Of a stretch of 42,686 bases of DNA, positions 25,341 to 33,046 are shown one piece after another. Every line of letters starts with the position of its first letter. The stretch's first letter is position 1. The DNA comes from Gallionella sp. Lineage in GTDB: Bacteria; Pseudomonadota; Gammaproteobacteria; Burkholderiales; Gallionellaceae. The position numbers were made by a program, and so were the translations under genes. Under the pieces are notes generated by a model. The model worked only from the letters and a program-made list of their open reading frames with translations, made no database searches and had not been told where the DNA came from. Location of the stretch: contig JAQUAI010000019.1 of NCBI GenBank assembly GCA_028687335.1, forward strand, positions 1-42,686. Reading direction: 5' to 3'.

Positions 25341-25402
25341 CCCCAGCCTGCGGCTTTCAGCGCGGGGTCGATGTGTTCGGCGCGGGTTTCGGCTTCGTTC
25401 AT
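25341..25402 (-). pseudogene. hsdR 5' fragment (second copy of the hsdR start)
   Basis: On the minus strand an ATG at 25402 opens MNEAETRAEHIDPALKAAG, then WG, AL and a stop (TAG). The first 21 codons equal those of hsdR. It follows the Phd-like gene, where hsdR itself would be expected in an undisturbed locus, so it probably marks the original hsdR start, displaced by the yjjJ insertion. It lacks a long frame and is not a functional gene. Confidence 0.88.
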
Positions 25403-25409
25403 TGGGCTT

Positions 25410-25661
25410 TCAGCTTTCGTCCGCCAGAAGTTGAGATAACCTTGCTTCTGTTAATCCTACGGCTACGGCATTCCTCGCACATTCATCTAGCGTTTTCCGC
25501 AAACGCTCTGCAAAGAAACTTTGCATCGCTTCATAATCAGCGGCGCTCACCATCACACCAGCAACCTTCCCCTTTCGGATTACTCGAACAGGTTCGCTTT
25601 GCGCACAGGCGAGAAATTCCCCAAAACGAATTTTTGCTTCTGTCGCTGAATAGCTTCGCAT
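25410..25661 (-). CDS. Phd/YefM-type antitoxin, no toxin partner visible
   Basis: 83 residues (frame opens one codon earlier). MRSYSATEAKIRFGEFLACAQSEPVRVIRKGKVAGVMVSAADYEAM is a typical Phd/YefM N-terminal DNA-binding fold, with the ARxxF-like AKIRFGEFL helix and the GVMVSAADYE strand. The C-terminal half (SFFAERLRKTLDECARNAVAVGLTEARLSQLLADES) would bind a Doc- or RelE-type toxin or extend as a helix. No toxin gene follows: the next sequence is the hsdR fragment. Such orphan antitoxins are sometimes kept beside type I restriction genes. Confidence 0.8.
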   Translation of the reverse strand: MRSYSATEAKIRFGEFLACAQSEPVRVIRKGKVAGVMVSAADYEAMQSFFAERLRKTLDECARNAVAVGLTEARLSQLLADES

Positions 25662-25674
25662 CACGCCACTCCAA

Positions 25675-25974
25675 TCATTTCTTCTTTTCTAGCTTCTTCT
25701 TTGCGCTTTCAATCTTTTTTACGCTTTGCTCTGGTATCGGCAAATTCTCCGGCATGGTGCCGCCCAGCTCTTGAATAGTCTGGCGTACCTTCTGCCCCAC
25801 CTCGAAATGCGCCTGATTGGCGCGCTGCTTGCCGCTGATATTGTCCCGTTTCAACTTCTCTTCGGCCTGCGTGGCGCGGAACAGATTGGCTGCCAGCTCG
25901 GTGCTGCCCATGTGGTCGAGAATCTTGTCGCTCTTCTTCTGCCCCTTGCGGGCATGAATATCCTGCACGTTCAT
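25675..25974 (-). CDS. DinD C-terminal domain protein (free-standing)
   Basis: 99 residues, matching as I recall it the C-terminal third of the DNA-damage-inducible protein D family: HARKGQKKSDKILDHMGSTELAANLFRATQAEEKLKRDNISG, then VRQTIQELGGTMPENLP and a lysine-rich tail. The usual BRO-like N-terminal part is absent; no reading frame upstream supplies it. Yet an excellent AAAGGAG stands five bases before the ATG, so this piece is probably translated by itself. It is either a domesticated remnant or a natural short form. It sits between the AlbA/AAA_4 remnant and the Phd-like gene inside the type I restriction locus. Confidence 0.7.
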   Translation of the reverse strand: MNVQDIHARKGQKKSDKILDHMGSTELAANLFRATQAEEKLKRDNISGKQRANQAHFEVGQKVRQTIQELGGTMPENLPIPEQSVKKIESAKKKLEKKK

Positions 25975-26046
25975 GGAAACTCCTTTGTCAATTGCCCTGT
26001 GAATGCACGATACAGCGGCGCGCTTTCACTGGCAGGGGATTCAAGG

Positions 26047-26161
26047 CGTTAAACCCTACCAACTTCAAGCCCTATCGGTTTTGCGTTAAAACACTAAAAC
26101 AATTGTTTTATATGCACTTTTCAATTCAACCCAAGGTTTAACGGTTTAGCGTTAAAACACT
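26047..26161. promoter_or_regulatory. Cluster of CGTTAAA(A)C boxes and an AT palindrome
   Basis: Four related boxes lie within 115 bases: CGTTAAAC at 26047, CGTTAAAAC at 26084, its inverse GTTTAACG at 26136 and CGTTAAAAC at 26150. The 13-mer GCGTTAAAACACT occurs twice (26083-26095 and 26149-26161). Between them is a perfect 16-bp palindrome TAAAACAATTGTTTTA (26095-26110). The region lies upstream of the DinD-like gene and just after the AAA_4 remnant, so it may be its operator or promoter zone. Confidence 0.55.
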
Positions 26162-26162
26162 C

Positions 26163-27130
26163 TCAAGCCCAGAACGGCAAGTACCGTGCATAGCGGGTCG
26201 AGCTTGTCTCAGACTCATCCTGCTTGATCAATTTCGCCTCCTTGGTTGCACCGATTACCAGCGACACCGTCGCAACCTTTGCTTCTGATACCCCAAAGCG
26301 CTCGCGCAAAGATTGATTGGACATGCTCTGATTGCTCACATACATCAAGCAACAATGTTGATAACAAGCGCGAATTCTGTCGGCCTTGCTCATTATCGAA
26401 AAATCCTGATGCGCGTACAGAATGGCGGTTGTGCGATGGTCGCCCACGCGGAAATCCGGCGCAGGCAGTTGAAAAACTTCAGCGGCCTTCACAACCTTGT
26501 CTACGCCGCTGCCTTTCTCTTCGCAAATCCCCAGGCGTCGCATCAAATCCGCAAGCCGCTCATTGCGAGAGCGATATTCATCAATAAAACGTTCGACTCT
26601 GATCGGGGGAATTCCGGGGTTAGAGATTTCAATCCGGTCGGCATACATCTCGATCATGACCGACGCACCTGAAACCAAAAAGTCCTGATGCACCAATGCA
26701 TTTGCGATCAACTCACGTAGCGCCTGCTTCGGAAACATTTTTACTTCTTCGCGTATTGCCTGTTCAACAAAACGGTTTTGCGGCGCAGCCGAATGAACGA
26801 AATCAACCAGACTATCAAAACCTACCGCATAGCCGCGATTGCCCGGCTTGTCTTCCCGCGTATTTAATTTATCGATGCCCTCATAAATCACCACGCGTGG
26901 CGCCTTTCTAGCCAATGAGGAAGAAAACGCATCAAGCCGTTTCGCTAACAAAATCGCTGCCAGATTACTTATCGACCAGCCTTCTGGTGTACGCACGATC
27001 AACCCTTCGCCGCTCAACTTCTCCAGAACACCATCGCGGCTGGTTGGATAAGGCACCTTCGATAAATCGAAATAAGTCTGCGTATCGAGCAGTGCAATAA
27101 CCTCGTCGGCACTGGCATTCTGTTCTTGAT
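26163..27130 (-). pseudogene. AlbA/AAA_4-type ATP-binding regulator, N-terminally truncated
   Basis: About 320 codons of a Schlafen-AlbA_2 (AAA_4) and HATPase_c_4 protein. The frame enters from the hsdM junction with NRYQEQNASADEVIALLDTQTYFDL and continues with LRELIANALVHQDF (N-box of a GHKL-like ATPase), EISNPGIPPI, NERLADLMRRLGICEEKGSGVDKV, and a C-terminal winged helix (QSLRERFGVSEAKVATVS). The first 150 or so residues, the AlbA domain, are missing. The GTG at 27056 could start a shorter protein but lies inside a conserved block. Such proteins are often found next to type I restriction genes. The deletion that removed its front also removed hsdS. Confidence 0.82.
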
Positions 27131-28126
27131 AACGATTGCGCCGCGTCCACCTGCTTTCAAAAACTTGATGAAGTGCTGCAAAAACAGGAAGGCGGTTTCG
27201 CCGGTTTTGATGGGGAAGTTTTGCTGCACTTCCTTGCGTTCCTTGCCGCCGAAGGGCGGGTTGGCGAGGACGATGTCGAAGCGGTCTTTGTCCTGCACAT
27301 CGTTTAGGTTCATGCCGAGGGTGTTGGCGTGGGCGATGTTGGGTGCTTCGATGCCGTGCAGGATCATGTTCATGATCGCGATGACGTAGGCGAGGCTTTT
27401 CTTTTCGATGCCGTAGAAGGTGGATTCTTGCAGTGTCTTGAGGTCGCGCGTGGTGAGCTGCGGTTTCGTTCTCAAATAATCGAACGCTTCACACAAAAAT
27501 CCTGCGCTGCCGCAAGCGCCGTCGTAGATGGTTTCGCCGATTTTGGGGTTGACCACTTGCACCATGGCGCGAATGAGCGGGCGCGGGGTGTAGTACTCGC
27601 CGCCGTTGCGCCCGGCGTTGCCCATGTTTTTGATCTTGGCTTCGTACAGGTGCGAGAGTTCGTGTTTTTCCACTTGCGATCCGAAGCGCAGTTCGTCGAT
27701 GTGGTCGATGATGTCGCGCAGGTTGTAGCCGCTTTGAATTCTGTTTTTGATCTCACCAAAGATTTCGCCGATTTTGTATTCCAGCGTTTTGGCGTTGTCG
27801 GCTTTTTCTTTGAAGTGGTGCAGGTAGGGGAACAGCGTTTGATTGACGAAATCGCGCAGGTCATCACCCGTCATAGCGGCGTTGTGGTCGATCTTGCCAT
27901 CCTTGCCCTTAGGCGCGGCCCATGTCTCCCAGCGATATGGCGGGTCGAGCAAGTAGGTGTATTTTTTGCCCTCCAACTCGGCTTCCATCGCTTTGCTGTG
28001 TTCGAGTGTGTCGAGGTATTTGAGGAACAGCAGCCAAGAGGATTGTTCGGTGTAGTCGAGTTCGCTGGCGCAGCCTGCTTCTTTGCGCAACACGTCGTCG
28101 ATGTTTCTGAAGGTTTGTTCGAACAT
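27014..28126 (-). pseudogene. hsdM: Type I methyltransferase M subunit, C-terminally truncated
   Basis: Codons 1 to about 332 are a good HsdM: FEQTFRNIDDVLRKEAGCASELDYTEQSSWLLFLKYLD, motif I as DGACGSAGFLCEAF near residue 205, and motif IV as NPPFGGKE near 289. After GGRGAIVIKN (about 27131) homology ends, and the frame continues 38 codons through the out-of-frame AAA_4 remnant. Relatives are near 490 residues and continue into a C-terminal helical part that binds HsdS. The target-recognition partner is not in the window, so sequence-specific methylation is unlikely. The ATG at 28126 has only a distant AGGA. Confidence 0.87.
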
Positions 28127-28142
28127 TTAATTCAATTTCCTC

Positions 28143-28207
28143 TCCGGTGAAACCGGATAAATGCTAACGGATTCACAATCTCTCAAGCAAAACGGAGCAG
28201 CGCTGCT
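28143..28207. promoter_or_regulatory. Palindromes upstream of hsdM
   Basis: Two perfect inverted repeats lie in the 84 bases between hsdM and the next upstream gene: TCCGGT-GAA-ACCGGA (28143-28157) and AGCAGCGCTGCT (28196-28207). The first is 16 bases before the hsdM ATG and would form a hairpin in the leader or act as an operator. No recognised controller gene is nearby. Confidence 0.4.
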
Positions 28208-28210
28208 GCT

Positions 28211-28489
28211 TCAATGATGCAACGCTTTGTCCAGCGAATGCAGGAGCTTTTCGGCATCGTGTTGTGTGACGTAATACTTTACCCTTGGGCCGGTCATCAA
28301 CTTGGCACAGGAGTTCACCAATTCCATGGCGATTGGAAATTTGCCAGTGGTGATCGCGTCTTGCAGGGTGCTATATCTGCTGCCTGCGTCTTCCAATGTT
28401 AGGCAAAAGTGATGCGAATCATCGGTGATGCTGATGCTTTTCATGCCTGCGTGTGTAACAGCTTGGCAATGGAACCGTTTCTTTTGCAT
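28211..28489 (-). CDS. Small protein of unknown function
   Basis: 92 residues, not recognised. QKKRFHCQAVTHAGMKSISITDDSHHFCLTLEDAGSRYSTLQDAI suggests a small mixed alpha/beta soluble protein; a second half TGKFPIAMELVNSCAKLMTGPRVKYYVTQHDAEKLLHSLDKALHH is probably helical. It has five histidine-rich spots and three cysteines. The frame opens at 28504, but the ATG at 28489 is preferred because AGGAG stands six bases upstream. It lies at the start of the restriction locus, 84 bases ahead of hsdM. Its role there, if any, is unknown. Confidence 0.6.
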   Translation of the reverse strand: MQKKRFHCQAVTHAGMKSISITDDSHHFCLTLEDAGSRYSTLQDAITTGKFPIAMELVNSCAKLMTGPRVKYYVTQHDAEKLLHSLDKALHH

Positions 28490-28647
28490 GTGGCGCTCCT
28501 GCATGAGTTTTGCGATGACGGTTTTCTGGTATGCATCCCTTGTTTCGAGCTGAATAGTAACCGTTATGCCTTATGGTAGATATACGGCGTTTGGCCTATA
28601 TAGCCTTGTGGCAATGGGCATCGGTCGTGTGGTCAGTCAGGTTCATG

Positions 28648-28683
28648 TAAAACAAAACGGGGAAGCGTTGTGCTTTCCCCGTT
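28648..28683 (-). terminator. Intrinsic terminator after purD
   Basis: On the minus strand AACGGGGAAAGC and GCTTCCCCGTT form a stem with one bulged base around an ACAAC loop (28656-28683), followed by TTTTGTTTTAC. It lies about 45 bases past the purD stop and should end the dusB-fis-purH-purD transcript. Confidence 0.85.
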
Positions 28684-28726
28684 CGTAAGTGTTCATCCTT
28701 CAACATGCTTAGAAGGAACGGTGCTT

Positions 28727-29998
28727 TTACTTCCGCCCAATCGCGCGATAGCCGATGTCGCGTCGCATCTGCTGCCCATCGAAATGGATAGCGTCAGCGA
28801 ACTCATATGCACGGCTTTGCGCCTGCTTCACCATGTCGCCCAGCGCGACGACGCACAGCACGCGACCACCGCTGGTGACGACCTTGCCATCTTGTAGGGT
28901 AGTGCCAGCATGAAATACATGTCCGTCTTCCAGTTTCTTTGGCAAGCCATTGATGACATCACCTTTGCGTGGGGTATCGGGATAGTTGGCGGCGGCCATC
29001 ACCACGCCTAGCGCGGTGCGTCTATCCCATTCGGCTTCTACCTTGTCCAAGGTGCCGTTCACGGCGTGTTCGACGATGGTGGAGAAGTCGCTCTTCAAAC
29101 GCATCATGATGGGTTGTGTCTCTGGGTCACCCATGCGGCAGTTGAATTCCAATACTTTGAGGCTGCCATCGGGCGAGATCATCAGACCAGCGTACAAGAA
29201 GCCGGTGTAAGTGATGCCCTCGCTTTCCATGCCGCGCATGACGGGCTGGATGACTTCGCGCAACACCTTCGCGTGGATAGTGGGGGTGACCACGGGGGCG
29301 GGAGAGTACGCGCCCATGCCGCCGGTATTGGGGCCGTTGTCGCCATCAAGCAAACGCTTGTGGTCTTGGCTGGTCGCCATCGCCAATACGTTCTTGCCGT
29401 CTGCCATCACGATGAAGCTAGCCTCTTCGCCCGCGAGGAATTCTTCGATGACCACGCGCGCACCAGCGTCACCCAACTTGTTGTCTGACAACATCATGTC
29501 GATGGCATCGAACGCTTCCTGCTTGCTCATCGCTACGACCACGCCTTTACCCGCAGCCAAACCATCGGCCTTGATGACGATAGGTGCGCCATGTTTCTCA
29601 ACGTAGGCCTTCGCGGGAGCGATCTCGCTGAACGTCTCGAAGAAGGCAGTGGGGATGTTGTGGCGAGTCATGAAACGCTTGGCGAAATCTTTGGAAGATT
29701 CCAACTGCGCAGCCGCTTTGGTGGGGCCGAATATCTTCAACCCTGCCGCACGGAATGCATCGACCACACCCGCTGCCAGCGGTGCTTCGGGGCCAACGAC
29801 GGTGAGTTCGATGTTCTCGCGTTGTACAAAGGCGATGAGGTCTGGGATGGCCGTGATGGCGACGTTCTCCACGCCGTCTTCCAAGGCCGTACCCGCATTA
29901 CCAGGTGCAACGAATACCTTCTGTACCTTCACACCCTGCGCCAAACGCCAAGCCAATGCGTGCTCGCGACCGCCGTTACCGATGACTAATATTTTCAT
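28727..29998 (-). CDS. purD: Phosphoribosylamine-glycine ligase
   Basis: 423 residues. It opens KILVIGNGGREHALAWRLAQG; the ATP-grasp region includes GAPIVIKADGLAAGKGVVVAMSKQEA, then EASFIVMADGKNVLAMATSQDHKR, then GFLYAGLMISPDGSLKVLEFNCRMGDPETQPIM. PurD joins glycine to phosphoribosylamine in purine synthesis. It uses glycine, as does the glycine cleavage system elsewhere in the window. It starts 10 bases after the LprI-like gene stop and ends before a good terminator. In related bacteria purH and purD are usually adjacent, so the gene between them looks inserted. Confidence 0.98.
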   Translation of the reverse strand: MKILVIGNGGREHALAWRLAQGVKVQKVFVAPGNAGTALEDGVENVAITAIPDLIAFVQRENIELTVVGPEAPLAAGVVDAFRAAGLKIFGPTKAAAQLESSKDFAKRFMTRHNIPTAFFETFSEIAPAKAYVEKHGAPIVIKADGLAAGKGVVVAMSKQEAFDAIDMMLSDNKLGDAGARVVIEEFLAGEEASFIVMADGKNVLAMATSQDHKRLLDGDNGPNTGGMGAYSPAPVVTPTIHAKVLREVIQPVMRGMESEGITYTGFLYAGLMISPDGSLKVLEFNCRMGDPETQPIMMRLKSDFSTIVEHAVNGTLDKVEAEWDRRTALGVVMAAANYPDTPRKGDVINGLPKKLEDGHVFHAGTTLQDGKVVTSGGRVLCVVALGDMVKQAQSRAYEFADAIHFDGQQMRRDIGYRAIGRK

Positions 29999-30008
29999 AG
30001 CTAAATGC

Positions 30009-31154
30009 TCAATGAGTTTCAGAAAATTCTTTTAACAGCTCAATCCGCTCGCGTGTAAGCCATGTTTTCCAAGCAACAGCTGCCACTAATGGGTACTTTT
30101 GGTTCGCAAAGACTACCCAAGCATCCCGGAATTTACGCCATGCACGCTGAGCATTTTTTATATCAATCCTAGTTACCGTCCCCCATGATAAGGACTGATC
30201 TCCTGTCCTACCTTGGATTTTTTTGTAAATCATGTTCAATTCATAATCCACTTGAGCAAAGTCTTCTTTGCTATATGTAGGAAATTTGCCTTGATTAAAT
30301 TCATCCATTGATGAGGCGAAATTGTTTTCTAGTAATTCTGTATGTGCAGTCATAAAGGCATTTCTTCCGGTGCCTGACTGATCCACCTCATTTAAACTGA
30401 CCTCAAGATATTTTTCCCAAATCAAACGCAGCTTTTCAAAACCCCGCTTTTCACCCTCTGACCAAGAAGACATATATTCGGCAAGTTTGGCATTCCGTTT
30501 GCGTTTCTCAATATCCGCATCCCTACCGGCACAATATCCTTGCATCAATCCACTCGTGACATTGTTGCAATAGTCAAAATCACGCTCAGAGTCAACATTT
30601 GCACGCATTTGGTTTATTGAAAATACACGCCCCTCATATTCGGCAGCGGCCCCTCCATCATCATCACACGCAAATTTCAACGCCAGTTCATGATTGGGTT
30701 CGACCCCCTCACCATTCGCATAAATTCGCATAAGAATGGGTACACCATCAAAGGGGCCATCAAGTCGTCCTTGCTCAATTTGCAAATACGCGCATTTTCT
30801 AGCCAAAACGGCATCAGAAGCTTCGTAATACAGCACGCTGGAAATGCATTCTTTTAATTTTTCTCTTTCTTCAATGGTAGGCCCATCTTGATTTGGGATT
30901 GTCACAGATTCAACTTGCTTACAAATTTCTCGTGCTTGCTCACAGTGAAGAAAAGGATTGCCCTCTTCGCACATTTTTTGATACCCAACTTGCCCAGCAA
31001 TAGAAATTGCCGGAAAAAGCAGCGTGCAAATCAATAGCAGACCACCAATGATGACGTTCAGGACAGCACTTTGAGTACGTGAATCTGAAACAGCCAATTG
31101 GACTCTTAGTGCAATAACACCTGAACCGCCATGCATATTGATGGTTGGCATCAC
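30009..31154 (-). CDS. LprI/DUF1311-like envelope protein, inserted between purH and purD
   Basis: 381 residues, weakly recognised. A hydrophobic segment at residues 33-54 is probably a signal anchor or signal peptide ending near SIAGQ. The following part has several cysteines (MCEEGNPFLHCEQAREICK), a Sel1-like helical region, and a C-terminal region with AQVDYELNMIYKKI and NAQRAWRKFRDAWVVFA, which is the DUF1311 (LprI lysozyme-inhibitor-like) pattern. It starts with GTG-ATG (31154/31151), without a clear ribosome site. The base composition looks more AT-rich than its neighbours, suggesting recent arrival. It lies in the pur operon and should be co-transcribed. The function is unproven. Confidence 0.6.
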   Translation of the reverse strand: MMPTINMHGGSGVIALRVQLAVSDSRTQSAVLNVIIGGLLLICTLLFPAISIAGQVGYQKMCEEGNPFLHCEQAREICKQVESVTIPNQDGPTIEEREKLKECISSVLYYEASDAVLARKCAYLQIEQGRLDGPFDGVPILMRIYANGEGVEPNHELALKFACDDDGGAAAEYEGRVFSINQMRANVDSERDFDYCNNVTSGLMQGYCAGRDADIEKRKRNAKLAEYMSSWSEGEKRGFEKLRLIWEKYLEVSLNEVDQSGTGRNAFMTAHTELLENNFASSMDEFNQGKFPTYSKEDFAQVDYELNMIYKKIQGRTGDQSLSWGTVTRIDIKNAQRAWRKFRDAWVVFANQKYPLVAAVAWKTWLTRERIELLKEFSETH

Positions 31155-31181
31155 AAATTCCGTTTTACAGTGCCTCGAAAA

Positions 31182-32747
31182 TCAATGGCGGAAGTGACGG
31201 AAGCCTGTGAACACCATCGCTAGCCCATGCTCATCCGCCGCTGCGATGACCTCTTCATCACGCATCGAACCGCCGGGTTGGATGACCGCTTTAGCACCCG
31301 CTGCTGCCAGCACGTCGATGCCGTCACGGAACGGGAAGAAGGCATCCGAGGACACCACGGAATCCACCAAGCTCAGCCCAGCGTGTTGTGCTTTGATGCT
31401 GGCGATCTTGGTGCTGTCCACACGGCTCATCTGTCCTGCGCCTACGCCCAATGTCTGGCCGCCTTTGCAGAAGACGATGGCATTGGACTTCACATACTTC
31501 GCCACGCGCCATGCGAACAGCAGATCGGTTAATTGCGCTTGTGTTGGTTGTACTTTGCTCACGACTTTGAGTTGCGCGAGTTGCACGTTCAGTGTGTCGG
31601 GAGATTGCACCAACAGACCGCCGCTCACACGCTTCACATCATATTGATTGAATGCGTTAGACAATGGCACGGTCAGTACGCGCACGTTCTGTTTTGCGCC
31701 GGTCACTTTCAACGCAGCCTCGGTGGCACTTGGCGCGATGATGACTTCGACGAACTGATTAGCGGTGATCTGTGCAGCGGTCGCTTCATCCAATTCGCGG
31801 TTGAAGGCGATGATGCCGCCGAATGCGGAGGTGGTGTCGGTGGCATAGGCCAGCTTGTATGCGTTCAACGCAGTATCTGCAATGGCAACGCCACATGGGT
31901 TGGCGTGTTTGACGATGACGCACGCGGGTTGATCGAAAGTCTTGACCAATTCCCATGCTGCATCGGAGTCACCGATGTTGTTGTAGGAAAGTTCTTTGCC
32001 CTGTACTTGCGTGTAGTCGGAGATGCCGCCCTTGACTGGGTTCAGGTCGCGGTAGAACGCGGCGTGCTGGTGTGGGTTTTCGCCATAGCGCATGTCTTGC
32101 ACCTTGGCGAAGTTGAAGTTGATCTGCGCAGGGAACTCGCTCTTCGTACCGTCGCTATTGATGGCAGTCAGGTAGTTGCTGATCATGCTGTCGTAAGCGG
32201 CAGTGTGCGAGAACGCTTTTTTAGCCAAGTCGAAACGGGAGGCGTCACTCACTACGCATTTATTGGTTTGCATCTCGGCCAACACGTCAGCGTAATCGGC
32301 GGGGTCGGTGACGATGGCGACGTGTGCGTGGTTCTTGGCTGCGGAACGCACCATGGTCGGGCCGCCGATGTCGATATTCTCAATGGCGTCTTCCAATGTG
32401 CAACCGGGTTTAGCGATGGTGGCAGCGAACGGGTACAGGTTCACCACGACGAGGTCGATGGTAGGGATGTCGTGTTTCTTCAAGGTGGCGACATGCTCGG
32501 GCAGATCGCGACGCGCCAAGATGCCTGCGTGCACTTTGGGTTGCAGCGTCTTCACGCGACCATCCAGCATCTCGGGGAATCCGGTGTAATCGGCGACTTC
32601 GGTGCAAGGCACGCCGTTGTCGGCGAGCAGCTTGGCAGTACCCCCAGTGGAAAGGATCTTCACGCCGAGTGCGTTAAGACCTTTGGCGAATTCGAGGACG
32701 CCGGATTTATCGGAGACGCTGATGAGTGCTTGTGTGATGTTTGCCAT
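31182..32747 (-). CDS. purH: Bifunctional AICAR formyltransferase / IMP cyclohydrolase
   Basis: 521 residues. The N-terminal cyclohydrolase domain starts [23 protein letters not shown] and contains [14 protein letters not shown] and [19 protein letters not shown]. The C-terminal formyltransferase domain has [10 protein letters not shown] and AFGGIIAFN, then [18 protein letters not shown] and [32 protein letters not shown]. It makes the last two steps to IMP using formyl-tetrahydrofolate. The ATG at 32747 is preferred to an in-frame TTG at 32759. It follows fis by 47 bases, as in other betaproteobacteria. Confidence 0.98.
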   Translation of the reverse strand: MANITQALISVSDKSGVLEFAKGLNALGVKILSTGGTAKLLADNGVPCTEVADYTGFPEMLDGRVKTLQPKVHAGILARRDLPEHVATLKKHDIPTIDLVVVNLYPFAATIAKPGCTLEDAIENIDIGGPTMVRSAAKNHAHVAIVTDPADYADVLAEMQTNKCVVSDASRFDLAKKAFSHTAAYDSMISNYLTAINSDGTKSEFPAQINFNFAKVQDMRYGENPHQHAAFYRDLNPVKGGISDYTQVQGKELSYNNIGDSDAAWELVKTFDQPACVIVKHANPCGVAIADTALNAYKLAYATDTTSAFGGIIAFNRELDEATAAQITANQFVEVIIAPSATEAALKVTGAKQNVRVLTVPLSNAFNQYDVKRVSGGLLVQSPDTLNVQLAQLKVVSKVQPTQAQLTDLLFAWRVAKYVKSNAIVFCKGGQTLGVGAGQMSRVDSTKIASIKAQHAGLSLVDSVVSSDAFFPFRDGIDVLAAAGAKAVIQPGGSMRDEEVIAAADEHGLAMVFTGFRHFRH

Positions 32748-32794
32748 GATGTTTTCCAATTAAAAATAAATTCGTTGTTTGCGCCCGTCGCCAA

Positions 32795-33046
32795 TCAGTC
32801 GAGGTTGTGCAGTTGCATCTTTTTACGCAGCGTGTTGCGGTTGATGCCGAGCATTTCAGCCGCACGGGTTTGGTTGCCGCCCACTTGTTCCAGTACTAGT
32901 TCGATGAGCGGTTTTTCCACGCAGTTCATGACCATGTCGTACATATTGCAGCAGGGGTCTTCGCCGTCCAAGTCGCGAAAATATTCTTTCAGCGATTTGC
33001 GCACGTGTCGTGCCATATCGTTTTCGTCGATCACGCAGCTATTCAT
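32795..33046 (-). CDS. fis: Fis family DNA-binding protein
   Basis: 83 residues. The C-terminal half has PLIELVLEQVGGNQTRAAEMLGINRNTLRKKMQ, the Fis helix-turn-helix. The N-terminal arm is short and lacks the long E. coli lead. Fis bends DNA and acts at rRNA promoters and recombination sites. The ATG at 33046 overlaps the dusB stop (ATGAATAG), the same coupling as in the classic dusB-fis pair; longer starts in the open frame lie inside dusB. purH follows. Confidence 0.93.
   Translation of the reverse strand: MNSCVIDENDMARHVRKSLKEYFRDLDGEDPCCNMYDMVMNCVEKPLIELVLEQVGGNQTRAAEMLGINRNTLRKKMQLHNLD

Noticed and set aside
27329..28150. 273-codon open frame on the plus strand opposite hsdM
   Set aside because: Antisense to a clear HsdM with its motifs I and IV; the translated sequence is repetitive in Val/Phe/Asp, typical of a shadow frame.
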